Shown in pieces: positions 25,930-35,392 of a stretch of 64,000 bases of DNA. The stretch comes from Pseudooceanicola algae (GTDB lineage: Bacteria > Pseudomonadota > Alphaproteobacteria > Rhodobacterales > Rhodobacteraceae). The notes below the pieces were generated by a model that saw only the letters and a list, made by a program, of their open reading frames with translations, had not been told where the DNA came from and ran no database searches. How positions within the stretch are numbered: the stretch's first letter is position 1; each line of letters begins with the position of its first letter. Location: contig NZ_CP060436.1 in assembly GCF_003590145.2 (NCBI RefSeq), positions 1,150,001 through 1,214,000 on the forward strand, written 5' to 3'. A program made the translations under genes and the position numbers.

Positions 25930-27429
25930 ATGACGGAACTGAGCCATTATATCGACGGTGCCCATGTGGCAGGGGCCTCCGGGCGTTTTGCAGATGTCTT
26001 CAACCCCGCCACGGGCGAAGTGCAGGCCCAGGTGCCGCTTGCCAGCGCAGCCGAGATCGACAAGGCCGTGCAGATCGCCATGGCCGCCCAGGTCGAATGG
26101 GCCGCGACCAACCCGCAGCGCCGCGCCCGGGTGATGATGAAATTCGTCGACCTGCTGAACCGCGACATGGACAAGCTGGCCGAAGCGATCAGCCGCGAGC
26201 ATGGCAAGACCCTGCCGGATGCCGCAGGTGACGTGCAGCGCGGTCTGGAAGTCGTCGAATTCTGCATCGGTGCGCCGCATCTGCTCAAGGGTGAATACAG
26301 CGACAGCGCGGGCCGTGGCATCGACATGTACTCCATGCGCCAGCCCCTGGGTGTCTGCGCCGGGATAACCCCGTTCAACTTCCCTGCCATGATCCCGATG
26401 TGGATGTTCGCCCCGGCCATCGCCTGCGGCAATGCCTTCATCCTGAAACCGTCCGAGCGCGCGCCCTCCTGCCCGATGATGCTGGCCGAACTGCTGGTCG
26501 AAGCCGGTCTGCCCAAGGGCATCCTGCAAATCGTCAATGGCGACAAGGAAGCCGTCGATGCGCTGCTCGATCACCCGGTCGTGCAATCCATCGGCTTCGT
26601 CGGCTCGACCCCGATCGCCGAATACATCTATGGCCGCGGCTGTTCCAACGGCAAGCGCGTGCAATGCTTCGGTGGTGCCAAGAACCACATGATCGTCATG
26701 CCCGATGCGGACATGGATCTGGCCGCCGACGCTCTGATCGGCGCAGGCTACGGCGCGGCGGGCGAACGCTGCATGGCGATCTCGGTCGCGGTGCCGGTGG
26801 GCGATGAGACCGCCGACCGCCTGATCGAAAAGCTGGTGCCGCGGATCGAAAAGCTGAAGGTCGGCCCCTATACGGCTGGCAATGAGGTCGATTACGGTCC
26901 CGTGGTCACCGCAGCCGCCAAGGAAAAGATCCTCGGACTGGTGCAGACCGGAATTGATCAGGGTGCCGAGCTGGTCGTGGACGGCCGCGACTTTTCCCTG
27001 CAGGGCTATGAGGACGGCTATTTCGTCGGCCCGCATCTGTTCGACCGGGTCACCCCGGACATGGACATCTATACGCAGGAAATCTTCGGCCCGGTCCTCG
27101 CCACCGTGCGCGCGGCCAGCTACGAAGAGGCGCTTGGCCTTGCCATGGACCACGAGATGGGCAACGGCACCGCGATCTTCACCCGTGACGGCGACGCGGC
27201 CCGCGATTTTGCCAACCGCGTGAACATCGGTATGGTCGGCATCAACGTGCCCATCCCGGTGCCGCTGGCCTACCACAGCTTCGGTGGCTGGAAGAAATCT
27301 GCCTTTGGGGACCTGAACCAGCACGGCACCGACAGCTTCAAGTTCTACACCCGCACAAAGACGGTCACGGCGCGTTGGCCCTCGGGGATCAAGGAAGGCG
27401 GAGAGTTCAACTTCAAGGCCATCGACTGA
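25930..27429 (+). CDS. mmsA: CoA-acylating methylmalonate-semialdehyde dehydrogenase
   Basis: The enzyme oxidises methylmalonate (and malonate) semialdehyde to propionyl-CoA (acetyl-CoA) in valine, inositol and related breakdown. The 499-residue protein has the aldehyde dehydrogenase fold with PFNFPAMIPMWMFAPA and the catalytic Cys281 in AAGERCMAIS. It lacks the general-base Glu in the GG-x-N-H segment (GGAKNHMIV), as usual for the CoA-dependent members. GGAGG lies 6 nt before the ATG. Confidence 0.95.
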   Translation: MTELSHYIDGAHVAGASGRFADVFNPATGEVQAQVPLASAAEIDKAVQIAMAAQVEWAATNPQRRARVMMKFVDLLNRDMDKLAEAISREHGKTLPDAAGDVQRGLEVVEFCIGAPHLLKGEYSDSAGRGIDMYSMRQPLGVCAGITPFNFPAMIPMWMFAPAIACGNAFILKPSERAPSCPMMLAELLVEAGLPKGILQIVNGDKEAVDALLDHPVVQSIGFVGSTPIAEYIYGRGCSNGKRVQCFGGAKNHMIVMPDADMDLAADALIGAGYGAAGERCMAISVAVPVGDETADRLIEKLVPRIEKLKVGPYTAGNEVDYGPVVTAAAKEKILGLVQTGIDQGAELVVDGRDFSLQGYEDGYFVGPHLFDRVTPDMDIYTQEIFGPVLATVRAASYEEALGLAMDHEMGNGTAIFTRDGDAARDFANRVNIGMVGINVPIPVPLAYHSFGGWKKSAFGDLNQHGTDSFKFYTRTKTVTARWPSGIKEGGEFNFKAID

Positions 27430-27452
27430 TCCGACGGTCCGATCGAGATGGG

Positions 27453-27476
27453 AAAGGGGCGCGAAAGCGCCCTTTT
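27453..27476 (+). terminator. Terminator of mmsA
   Basis: AAAGGGGCGC, loop GAAA, GCGCCCTTTT; 24 bp after the stop codon. Confidence 0.85.
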
Positions 27477-27683
27477 CGCGTCTGCGCCCGGGCCCTGTCC
27501 AGGCGCAGACGCCGCGTGCAAACCATTCCACTCACAACGGATTTCCGCCGACCCGACCAAGCACCGACCCCGACCCGGTCGGAACCTTTCCCAGCCTCCC
27601 GGTGTTCCCTTTCCAGAACCTGGCCTGTCCGATGACGGGCCCAGATCGGGGCTTTCGCCCCGGATCGGAAAAGGAGAGGTCCC

Positions 27684-28058
27684 ATGCGACACGCCCTTCT
27701 CACCCTGCCCCTGCTGGGCCTGACGGCCCTGTCGGGCATCACCATACAACCGGCCCCCGCTCGGGCCCTGGCCCCGGCAGATGTCATCGCGGCGGCCGAT
27801 GAAAGTAGCTGCACCGAGGCCAGAACCTGTTCGGCGCTGTTGACGGCCAGCGACTACGATGCCCCCGCACCGAACCTTGCGGTTGGTGACCGGGTTGCGG
27901 CCACCGACGATCGCACCCAGCTGGTACGCGACCCGGGGCGCTATCGGCTGGACCCCTATGGCACCTTTTACCAGATCGACAACAAGGTGGTCGAAGTGAA
28001 TCGCATCACGATGAAAATCATCCGTCTGCTTGGCCCGGCAGCGGATGTGTTGAAGTAA
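27684..28058 (+). CDS. Small exported protein, unknown function
   Basis: The 124-residue protein has a signal peptide (about residues 1-28, ending ARA), two cysteines in SSCTEARTCSALL that may form a disulfide, and a C-terminal YRLDPYGTFYQIDNKVVEVNRITMKII segment (about 88-115) that recalls short RcnB-like periplasmic domains. The ribosome site is AGGAGAGG. A hairpin with a GGGGC/GCCCC stem stands just upstream. It is alone in its transcript. Confidence 0.85.
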   Translation: MRHALLTLPLLGLTALSGITIQPAPARALAPADVIAAADESSCTEARTCSALLTASDYDAPAPNLAVGDRVAATDDRTQLVRDPGRYRLDPYGTFYQIDNKVVEVNRITMKIIRLLGPAADVLK

Positions 28059-28067
28059 GCCCGCAAA

Positions 28068-28096
28068 GGGTGGCGGCTGTTATTCCGCCGCCACCC
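28068..28096. terminator. Shared hairpin between the exported-protein gene and uvrA
   Basis: A perfect 10-bp stem GGGTGGCGGC / GCCGCCACCC with a 9-nt loop. It is A-rich on the left and T-rich on the right, so it can work on both strands. The right arm lies inside the last codons of uvrA. Confidence 0.7.
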
Positions 28097-30938
28097 GTTT
28101 GCTACCCAGCATGTCCTTGAGATAGCGGCCAGTGTGGCTGCGCTCGACCTTGGCAACGTCTTCCGGGGTCCCCACGGCAACGATCTCTCCGCCGCCATCA
28201 CCGCCCTCGGGGCCGATATCGATGATCCAGTCGGCGGTCTTCACCACGTCGAGATTATGCTCGATCACCACGACGGAATTGCCCTGCTCGACCAGTTCAT
28301 GCAGCACTTCCAACAATTTTCGCACATCTTCGAAATGCAGACCCGTGGTCGGTTCGTCCAGGATATACAGCGTGCGCCCCGTGGCCCGCCGCGCCAGCTC
28401 CTTTGACAGCTTGACGCGCTGCGCCTCGCCGCCAGACAGGGTCGTCGCCTGCTGACCGACCTTGATGTAGCCAAGCCCCACATGACAAAGCGCAACCATC
28501 TTGTCGCGGATCGAGGGCACGGCCTGAAAGAAGGTCTGTGCATCTTCGACCGTCATGTCGAGCACATCGGCAATCGACTTGCCCTTGAACTTGATCTCCA
28601 GCGTTTCGCGGTTGTAACGCGCGCCGCCACAGGTTTCGCAGGTGACATAGACATCAGCAAGGAAGTGCATCTCGATCTTGATGACGCCGTCGCCCTGACA
28701 GGCCTCGCAGCGGCCCCCCTTGATGTTGAAGCTGAAGCGCCCCGGTTTATAACCCCGCGCCTTTGATTCCGGCAGGCCCGCGAACCAGTCGCGGATCGGC
28801 GTGAAGGCCCCGGTATAGGTCGCCGGGTTGGATCGCGGCGTGCGACCGATGGGGCGCTGGTCGATGTCGATGACCTTGTCGAGGTGCTCCAGCCCCTTGA
28901 TGGTTTCGCAAGGCGCAGGCGTCTGACGGGCGCCGTTCAGCCGCATCGAGGCGGTCTTGAACAGCGTCTCGATGGTCAGCGTGGATTTCCCGCCGCCCGA
29001 GACCCCGGTCACGCAGACGAATTTGCCAAGCGGGAATTGCGCCGTCACATCCTTCAGGTTGTTGCCGGTCGCCTTGACGACTTCCAGCGCCTTGCCACTG
29101 CCTTCGCGGCGGGTAGCGGGCACCGGGATCTCGCGCTGGCCGGACAGGTATTGCCCGGTCAGGCTGGCGGGATCGGCGGCAATTTCATCGGGCGTGCCCT
29201 GAGCGACGACCTGGCCGCCGTGGATCCCCGCGCCGGGACCGATGTCAAAGACGTAGTCGGCCTCGCGAATGGCTTCCTCGTCATGTTCGACAACCAGAAC
29301 GGAGTTCCCCTGATCGCGCAGGTTCTTCAGCGTTTCCAGCAACTTGCCATTGTCGCGCTGATGCAAGCCGATGGAAGGTTCATCAAGGACATACAGCACC
29401 CCCGTCAGACCCGACCCGATCTGGCTGGCCAGCCGGATGCGCTGGCTTTCCCCGCCCGACAGCGTGCCCGAGGACCGCGCCAGCGTCAGGTAATCAAGGC
29501 CGACGTTGTTCAGGAACCCGAGCCGTTCGCGGATCTCCTTCAGGATCGGCACCGCGATTTCGCCTTTTTGCTTCGACAGGGTTTCGGGCACCGTCTGAAT
29601 CCAGTCCAGTGCCTCGCGGATCGACATCTGCACCACTTCGCCGACATGAGTCATGGCGATCTTGACAGCCAGGGCCTCGGGCTTCAGGCGGTAGCCGTGG
29701 CAATGACCGCAGGACCGGTTGTTCTGATAGCGCTCGAATTCCTCGCGCACCCAGTTGCTGTCGGTCTCGCGGTAGCGGCGTTCCATGTTCGGCACCACGC
29801 CTTCGAAGGCGCGGGTGACGTTGTAGACCCGGCCACCTTCGTCGTAGCGGAACTGGATTTCCTCGTCGCCGGAGCCGTACAGGAAGACCTTCTGAACCGC
29901 TTCGGGCAGGTCCTTCCAGCGGGCGTTCTTCTTGAAACCGTAATGCTTGGCGATGGCTTCGATGGTCTGCAGGAAATAGGGGCTCTTGCCCTTGCGCCAG
30001 GGGGCGATGGCCCCATCGGCGATCTTCAACTGCGCATCGGGCACCACGAGGCGTTCGTCAAAGAACAGCTCGACCCCAAGGCCGTCGCAATGCGGGCAGG
30101 CCCCGTCCGGCGCGTTGAAGGAAAACAGCCGTGGTTCAATGGACGGGATCGAGAAGCCACTGACCGGGCAGGCGAATTTCTCGGAAAAGGTGGCGCGTTC
30201 GGAATCGCCTTCCTTTGGCGCGGTTTCCAGGACGGCGATGCCATCGGCCAGATCAAGCGCGGTGCGGAAGCTGTCCGCCAGCCGGGTTTCCATGCCTTCG
30301 CGGACCACGATCCGGTCGACCACCACATCGATGTCATGGCGGTATTTCTTGTCCAGCGTCGGCGGCTCATCAAGCTCGTGGAATTCGCCATCGACCTTGA
30401 CGCGCTGAAAGCCCTGCTTGCGCAGTTCGAGGAATTCCTTGCGGTATTCGCCCTTCCGGTCGCGCACCAGCGGGGCGAGCAGATAGCCGCGCGTGCCCTC
30501 CTCCATGCCCATGACCCGGTCGACCATGTCCTGCACCTGTTGCGCCTCGATCGGCAGGCCGGTCGCAGGGCTGTATGGGGTCCCCGAGCGCGCATAAAGC
30601 AGTCGCAGGTAATCGTAGATCTCGGTCACCGTGCCGACGGTCGAGCGCGGGTTCTTGGACGTGGTCTTCTGTTCGATGGAAATCGCCGGGCTGAGGCCCG
30701 CGATGTGATCCACGTCCGGTTTTTCCATCATGTCGAGGAACTGGCGCGCATAGGCGCTGAGGCTTTCGACATAGCGACGCTGGCCTTCGGCATAGATCGT
30801 GTCGAAGGCGAGGCTGGATTTGCCCGACCCGGACAGACCGGTGATCACCACGAGCCGATCGCGCGGAATATCCACGTCGATCCCCTTGAGGTTATGTTCG
30901 CGCGCGCCGCGGACTTCGATATTCTTAAGATCTGGCAT
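28080..30938 (-). CDS. uvrA: Excinuclease ABC subunit UvrA
   Basis: UvrA is the damage-recognition ATPase of nucleotide excision repair. The 952-residue protein has Walker A motifs GLSGSGKSS (near residue 33) and GVSGGGKST (near residue 650), zinc-finger cysteines ([16 protein letters not shown] with CETCGG), and two ABC signature segments (LSGGESQRI and LSGGEAQRV). The start at 30938 ([16 protein letters not shown]) is the conserved one; an in-frame ATG 72 nt upstream is not. A LexA box lies 67 bp upstream. Confidence 0.97.
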   Translation of the reverse strand: MPDLKNIEVRGAREHNLKGIDVDIPRDRLVVITGLSGSGKSSLAFDTIYAEGQRRYVESLSAYARQFLDMMEKPDVDHIAGLSPAISIEQKTTSKNPRSTVGTVTEIYDYLRLLYARSGTPYSPATGLPIEAQQVQDMVDRVMGMEEGTRGYLLAPLVRDRKGEYRKEFLELRKQGFQRVKVDGEFHELDEPPTLDKKYRHDIDVVVDRIVVREGMETRLADSFRTALDLADGIAVLETAPKEGDSERATFSEKFACPVSGFSIPSIEPRLFSFNAPDGACPHCDGLGVELFFDERLVVPDAQLKIADGAIAPWRKGKSPYFLQTIEAIAKHYGFKKNARWKDLPEAVQKVFLYGSGDEEIQFRYDEGGRVYNVTRAFEGVVPNMERRYRETDSNWVREEFERYQNNRSCGHCHGYRLKPEALAVKIAMTHVGEVVQMSIREALDWIQTVPETLSKQKGEIAVPILKEIRERLGFLNNVGLDYLTLARSSGTLSGGESQRIRLASQIGSGLTGVLYVLDEPSIGLHQRDNGKLLETLKNLRDQGNSVLVVEHDEEAIREADYVFDIGPGAGIHGGQVVAQGTPDEIAADPASLTGQYLSGQREIPVPATRREGSGKALEVVKATGNNLKDVTAQFPLGKFVCVTGVSGGGKSTLTIETLFKTASMRLNGARQTPAPCETIKGLEHLDKVIDIDQRPIGRTPRSNPATYTGAFTPIRDWFAGLPESKARGYKPGRFSFNIKGGRCEACQGDGVIKIEMHFLADVYVTCETCGGARYNRETLEIKFKGKSIADVLDMTVEDAQTFFQAVPSIRDKMVALCHVGLGYIKVGQQATTLSGGEAQRVKLSKELARRATGRTLYILDEPTTGLHFEDVRKLLEVLHELVEQGNSVVVIEHNLDVVKTADWIIDIGPEGGDGGGEIVAVGTPEDVAKVERSHTGRYLKDMLGSKRVAAE

Positions 30939-31004
30939 GTCGGACCCCACCGGTGATTGTGGCAAATCTAGTGGGACTTGGGCCGGGTTCCAAGGGAAAT
31001 TGAA

Positions 31005-31019
31005 GAACAATTAACGAAC
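31005..31019 (-). promoter_or_regulatory. LexA (SOS) box of uvrA
   Basis: On the minus strand it is GTTC-GTTAATT-GTTC, an exact match to the alphaproteobacterial SOS box GTTC-N7-GTTC. The rest of the 30939-31260 gap shows no gene; its right end is the leader of the DUF6152-like gene. Confidence 0.8.
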
Positions 31020-31260
31020 ACGCCAGATTTCGCTGCAATGCGGAAGGCACAGGGGGCAAAGCGCGCTTTGCCGGCCCGGATCACTGGGGATCGCGCAGGC
31101 CCCAAGGGCGGGAAATCGCGGAAACCGCCTGTTGACGATAATATGAGGTGACCCGCTCCCGGCGCCGCTGACAGGCTGTGTCGTGAACCCCACCCCATTG
31201 CGCGCGGCCCGATACCGGCACCGCACCAAGGGGAGCAACGGATAGGAAAGGAGCGATGCG

Positions 31261-31623
31261 ATGCTGATCAGCAGACAAGGCCTGCTCGCCCTGCTACCGG
31301 CGATGTCGGCCAGTCCCGCCCTCGCCCATCATGGCTGGCGCTGGACGGAAGACGAGGAATTCGAACTGACCGGGATCATCACCGAGGCACCCGAAGGCCC
31401 CGGCGGGATCCTGTGGCTGAACGTCGAAGGGCAGATCTGGCAGGCGAGGATCGGCCCGCTGCTGCATGACGCGGATTCCCTGCCGAACGCAGAGATGCTG
31501 GTGCCGGGGACCGAGATCACCCTGCGCGGTCAATTCGACCCGGCCCCCAACCGCCAGGGGATCAAGGTTCGAAAGGTCCTGCTGAACGGACGAAGTTACG
31601 TCCTGCGCGGCGAACCGGCCTGA
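31261..31623 (+). CDS. DUF6152-like exported protein
   Basis: The 120-residue protein has a signal peptide (residues 1-22, ending ALA) followed directly by HHGWRW, then an OB-like all-beta part (FELTGIITEAPEG, VPGTEITLRGQF). This matches the DUF6152 pattern as I recall it. The mature N-terminus with adjacent histidines could bind metal (copper is a plausible guess). The ribosome site is GGAAAGGAG. It converges on lpdA across a bidirectional terminator. Confidence 0.8.
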   Translation: MLISRQGLLALLPAMSASPALAHHGWRWTEDEEFELTGIITEAPEGPGGILWLNVEGQIWQARIGPLLHDADSLPNAEMLVPGTEITLRGQFDPAPNRQGIKVRKVLLNGRSYVLRGEPA

Positions 31624-31643
31624 AGCCCCCCACCCGGAAAACG

Positions 31644-31671
31644 AAAAAGGGCGCCCCTCAAGGCGCCCTTT
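31644..31671. terminator. Bidirectional terminator between the DUF6152-like gene and lpdA
   Basis: AAAGGGCGCC, 6-nt loop, GGCGCCCTTT, preceded by A5 so it has a T-run on both strands. Confidence 0.85.
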
Positions 31672-31696
31672 GACGTTGCGACCGGGGCAGGCCCGA

Positions 31697-33091
31697 TCAG
31701 ATGTGGATCGCGCGGCCATAGGCGGCCAGCGTGGATTCATGCATCATTTCCGACAGGGTCGGATGCGGGAAGACCGTGTTCATGAGGTCTTCCTCCGTGG
31801 TCTCAAGCTGACGGCCCACGACATAGCCCTGAATCAGTTCCGTCACTTCGGCACCGACCATATGCGCGCCCAGAAGCTCGCCCGTCCTGGCGTCGAAGAC
31901 TGTCTTGATCAGACCTTCGTGTTCACCAAGCGCCACGGCCTTGCCATTGCCGATGAAGGGGAACTTGCCGACCTTGATGTCAAAGCCCGCCTCCTTGGCC
32001 TTGGCTTCGGTCATCCCGACCGAGGCGACCTGCGGATGGCAATAGGTGCAGCCCGCGATCGAGCCGGGCTTGATCGGGTGGGGATGCTTGCCCGCGATCA
32101 ACTCGGCCACCATGACGCCTTCGTGACTGGCCTTGTGCGCCAGCCAGGGCGCGCCCGCAATGTCACCGATGGCAAACAGGCCCTCGACCCCGGTGCGGCA
32201 GAATTCGTCTGTCACCACATGGGTTCGGTCGATCTTGACCCCCATGTCCTCAAGCCCGAGGCCCTCGACATTGCCGACGATCCCGACGGCCGAGATCACG
32301 GTGTCGAACTCCATCTTCTCGACCTTGCCGCCGGTCTCGATATGAGCAGTAACCTTGCCCTTGCCGCGATCCAGCTGCTTGACCGCGGATTTCTCCATGA
32401 TCTTCATGCCTTGCTTGACGAACTGCTTCTTGGCGAAGGCGCTGATGTCGGCGTCCTCGATCGGAAGGACACGGTCCATGACCTCGACCACGGTCGTGTC
32501 GGCGCCAAGGGTATTGTAGAAGCTGGCAAATTCGATCCCGATGGCACCGGAGCCGATCACCAGCAGTTTCTTGGGCATGCGCGGTGGATTCAGCGCGTGG
32601 CGGTAGGTCCAGACCAGGTCGCCGTCGGCCTCGAGGCCGGGCAATTCGCGGGCCCGCGCACCGGTGGCGACGATGATGTTCTTCGCCGTCAGATCTTCGC
32701 TGCCCTTCTCGGTCTTGACCGCGACCTTGCCCTTGCCGGTCAACCGGGCCTCGCCCATGATCGTGGTGACCTTGTTCTTTTTCAGAAGGCCCCGCACGCC
32801 GCCTTCCATCTGCTTGGCCACGCCGCGCGACCGGGTCACGACCGCGTCGAGATCATAACCGATCTTGTCGGCGGACAGGCCGAATTCCTTGGCCCGCTCC
32901 ATCAGGTGAAAGACTTCGGATGACCGCAGCAGCGCCTTGGTCGGGATGCAGCCCCAGTTCAGGCAGATACCGCCAAGGTGTTCGCGTTCGACCACCGCCA
33001 CGTTCAGCCCCAGCTGGGCCGCCCGGATGGCAGAGACATATCCGCCGGGACCTGCTCCGATCACGATGACGTCGAAAGATTTGGCAGCCAT
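31697..33091 (-). CDS. lpdA: Dihydrolipoyl dehydrogenase
   Basis: This is the E3 component that reoxidises lipoamide in 2-oxoacid dehydrogenase complexes. The 464-residue flavoprotein has the FAD motif VIGAGPGGYVSAIRAAQLG, the redox-active disulfide Cys43/Cys48 in GGICLNWGCIPTK, an NAD motif GSGAIGIEFASF, and the C-terminal HPTLSEMMHE catalytic His-Glu pair. The ribosome site is GGAGGGG. A 20-bp palindrome nearly identical to the one before pdhA lies 20-39 nt upstream of the start, pointing to joint control with pyruvate dehydrogenase. Confidence 0.97.
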   Translation of the reverse strand: MAAKSFDVIVIGAGPGGYVSAIRAAQLGLNVAVVEREHLGGICLNWGCIPTKALLRSSEVFHLMERAKEFGLSADKIGYDLDAVVTRSRGVAKQMEGGVRGLLKKNKVTTIMGEARLTGKGKVAVKTEKGSEDLTAKNIIVATGARARELPGLEADGDLVWTYRHALNPPRMPKKLLVIGSGAIGIEFASFYNTLGADTTVVEVMDRVLPIEDADISAFAKKQFVKQGMKIMEKSAVKQLDRGKGKVTAHIETGGKVEKMEFDTVISAVGIVGNVEGLGLEDMGVKIDRTHVVTDEFCRTGVEGLFAIGDIAGAPWLAHKASHEGVMVAELIAGKHPHPIKPGSIAGCTYCHPQVASVGMTEAKAKEAGFDIKVGKFPFIGNGKAVALGEHEGLIKTVFDARTGELLGAHMVGAEVTELIQGYVVGRQLETTEEDLMNTVFPHPTLSEMMHESTLAAYGRAIHI

Positions 33092-33110
33092 GCGCCCCTC
33101 CGTTTATCAG

Positions 33111-33130
33111 ATAGTTTGACGTTAAACTAT
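33111..33130. promoter_or_regulatory. 20-bp palindromic operator candidate at lpdA
   Basis: ATAGTTTGACGTTAAACTAT is a palindrome with one mismatched pair. The pdhA copy at 63591 differs only in the middle six bases, and both are followed by TTC-Y-R-G. The outer ATAGTTT/AAACTAT arms are identical. Confidence 0.7.
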
Positions 33131-33199
33131 TCTGGGAACCGCTTCAATTGTCGAAACGCCCCGCATGGCTGCTGCCCGGTTTAGCCGGGTCCGTGATGC

Positions 33200-33218
33200 C
33201 GGAACGGGCCGTTCCGGG
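33200..33218. repeat. Short perfect hairpin in the DUF924-lpdA gap
   Basis: CCGGAACGG-G-CCGTTCCGG lies upstream of lpdA. It is of no assigned function; the surrounding sequence to 33330 shows nothing else. Confidence 0.4.
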
Positions 33219-33329
33219 GCCGAGCCTACACGCTTGGGGCCGAATGTCAGCCGCCAAGCGCGAAAGTTTTTCGCCCCATCAGCGGCCGGTTGCTGGCGCA
33301 AGGCGCGGGATGATGGGGCCGGAAACGGG

Positions 33330-33360
33330 AAAACCGGCCGTCCAAGGGACGACCGGTTTC
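33330..33360 (-). terminator. Terminator of the DUF924 gene
   Basis: A 13-bp stem with one G-T pair (AAACCGGTCGTCC on the minus strand), loop CTT, right arm ending TTTT, 22 bp after the stop codon. Confidence 0.85.
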
Positions 33361-33381
33361 GAATTGGCCGGGATCCTGCCG

Positions 33382-33960
33382 TCAGGCTTCGGCCCTGATC
33401 TCGGAAACAGTCCGGGCATAGGCGCCGGCGTTCAGATAATCCATCTCGGCCGAAGTGCCCCGGCGTTCAAGCGCATCGTTGCGATAGGGAAAGCGGCCGA
33501 ACATGCGGATCACTTCACGATGCGCGCGGGCATGCAGCAGGTTGGGCGCCCCGGTTTCCGGCATCCGTTCCACCAGAAGACGGACACAACGGTCCTGATC
33601 GCAGAGGTTCTCGGAATGCATCATCGGCAGGTAGAAGAACTGACGCGCCGGTTCGTCGATGCGCAGATCCCAGCCGTTGCTGATTGCGACCTTCGCCGCC
33701 GCCAGCGCCACGCGGTCGCTGTCAAAAGCCTTGCCCTTGCCGCGGAACATGTTGCGCGGCAGCTGATCCATCAGGATGATATAGGCAAGCGCACCACTGG
33801 GGTAAGTCAGCCAAAGCCCATAGGCGCCGGCGCAGGCATTTTCCCAGGCCGCGCCGAACCTGTCGCGGATCTGCTGGTCCAGATCTTCTGACGGCTGATA
33901 CCAGCCGGAGGGTCCCACGTCATCCAGCCAGAACTTCAGCAGCTCATCGGGGGCAATCAT
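33382..33960 (-). CDS. DUF924 family protein
   Basis: The 192-residue alpha-helical protein has the family features LLKFWLDDVGPSGWY at the N-terminus, LIILMDQLPRNMFRGKGKAFDSD in the middle (written here AYIILMDQLPRNMFRG) and FFYLPMMHSE. The family is TPR-like and cytoplasmic, and its function is unknown. It lies between an MFS gene and lpdA with its own terminator. Confidence 0.9.
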   Translation of the reverse strand: MIAPDELLKFWLDDVGPSGWYQPSEDLDQQIRDRFGAAWENACAGAYGLWLTYPSGALAYIILMDQLPRNMFRGKGKAFDSDRVALAAAKVAISNGWDLRIDEPARQFFYLPMMHSENLCDQDRCVRLLVERMPETGAPNLLHARAHREVIRMFGRFPYRNDALERRGTSAEMDYLNAGAYARTVSEIRAEA

Positions 33961-34064
33961 GGCGGTCTCCTCTCGTGTTGACCATTGCGCTTATGTGACA
34001 GCATTGCAAAGGAACTACGCAATTGAAATGGGGGAATCTCTTACCTTTGGCGTTAACAGGCGGC

Positions 34065-35330
34065 TCAGCTCCCGCTTTCTTCGGCGGCGGCTTCGTCCGC
34101 GGCCTCCTGTGCCCATTCCTGCGCCGCTTCCACCGCGACAGAGGTCGAGGACATCATGACCGGTGCATAGGCCCCCGTCTCGTCCGGTGCGGAACCGGGA
34201 CGGCGCAGCATGCGATAGGCGCCATAGACCGAGGTCGCCACCAGCAGCGCAGCGATGAACAAGAAGAAACCGCCCGGCCCGACAAGGGTCATGACATAGC
34301 CGGTCAGCACCGGGCCGCCGATGGCGCCCAGCCCGTTGACGAACATCATGCCCGCGCTGCCCGCCGCCATCTGGTCGGTTTCCAGGTAGTCGTTCAGATA
34401 AGCCAGCAGCAACGAGTAAAGCGGATTGGTCATCGCCCCGATGATCGCCGCCGCCACCAGCATGGCGATATAGCTGTCCCCGAAGACGAAACCGATGATC
34501 GCGCCAACCCCGCCGACGATCGCCTCGCAGGCGATCAAAAGCCGCCGGTCCACCCGATCCGACAGCCAGCCAAGCGGGTAAAGCGCCAGCAACGCCCCGA
34601 TATAGAACGTCGAAATGAACAGCGAGATCTGTGGCAGGCTCAGCCCGGCCTGGGCGCCAAAGACCGCTGCCATGCCGAATTGCGCCGAAAAGGACCCGCC
34701 GACCAGAAAGACCCCCACCAGGCTCAGCGGAGAGGTCTTGTATAGTTCCACCAGGGACATCGGCTTGGTGCTTTCAAAGGCCGGGGTCGGGGAAATCGAC
34801 AGAAGGATGGGTGCGAAGGAAATCGAAACCAGAACCGATGGCACGATGAACAGGATGAACCCAGCCGGATCCCCCAGCAGCAGGATGCCCTGCGCGGCCA
34901 TGATCCCCAGCACCTGCACCAGCATGTAAAGCGACAGGCTCTGACCGCGGGTCTCGTTCGTGGCGGCGTTGTTCAGCCAGCTTTCCGCCGTCACGTAGAC
35001 GCCCGAGAAACAGAAGCCGATCAACATCCGCTCCACGGTCCAGGCCCAGGGGTTGGCATAGGCCGGATAGAGGATCAGCACGGCCGAGATAAAGGACCCC
35101 AGGGCGGCGAAGACCCGCACGTGGCCGACCCGGCGGATCATCTCGGGGGCAAGGCGCGACCCGCCGAGGAAACCGGCGAAATAAGCCGACATGACAATCG
35201 ACATGTGGAAGGTGGAAAAGCCCTCGATCTCGCCGCGCACACCAAGCAGTGTGCCCTGCAAGCCGTTGCCAAGCATCAAAAGAAGAAGGCCGAGCAAGAG
35301 CGCCCAGGAGGTTCCGAGAACCTGAATCAT
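34065..35330 (-). CDS. MFS transporter (YcaD-like) with acidic C-terminal tail
   Basis: The 421-residue protein has twelve predicted membrane segments and the MFS loop motif GWLSDRVDRR between TM8 and TM9 (near residue 258). The C-terminal 35 residues are soluble and very rich in Ala and Glu (AAQEWAQEAADEAAAEE). It resembles the YcaD group of small MFS carriers; the substrate is unknown. queA ends 62 bp upstream on the same strand. Confidence 0.88.
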   Translation of the reverse strand: MIQVLGTSWALLLGLLLLMLGNGLQGTLLGVRGEIEGFSTFHMSIVMSAYFAGFLGGSRLAPEMIRRVGHVRVFAALGSFISAVLILYPAYANPWAWTVERMLIGFCFSGVYVTAESWLNNAATNETRGQSLSLYMLVQVLGIMAAQGILLLGDPAGFILFIVPSVLVSISFAPILLSISPTPAFESTKPMSLVELYKTSPLSLVGVFLVGGSFSAQFGMAAVFGAQAGLSLPQISLFISTFYIGALLALYPLGWLSDRVDRRLLIACEAIVGGVGAIIGFVFGDSYIAMLVAAAIIGAMTNPLYSLLLAYLNDYLETDQMAAGSAGMMFVNGLGAIGGPVLTGYVMTLVGPGGFFLFIAALLVATSVYGAYRMLRRPGSAPDETGAYAPVMMSSTSVAVEAAQEWAQEAADEAAAEESGS

Positions 35331-35392
35331 CTGGAAAACTCCTTTTGGATTGACGCCGGGCTGGCGCGAGTCACCTGCCCCTGACTTCCACG

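Noticed and set aside
27581-27608. GGAAC-N18-GTTCC, resembling an EcfG general-stress promoter
   Set aside because: Spacing and the -10 part do not match GGAAC-N16/17-CGTT, and many members of this group lack EcfG.
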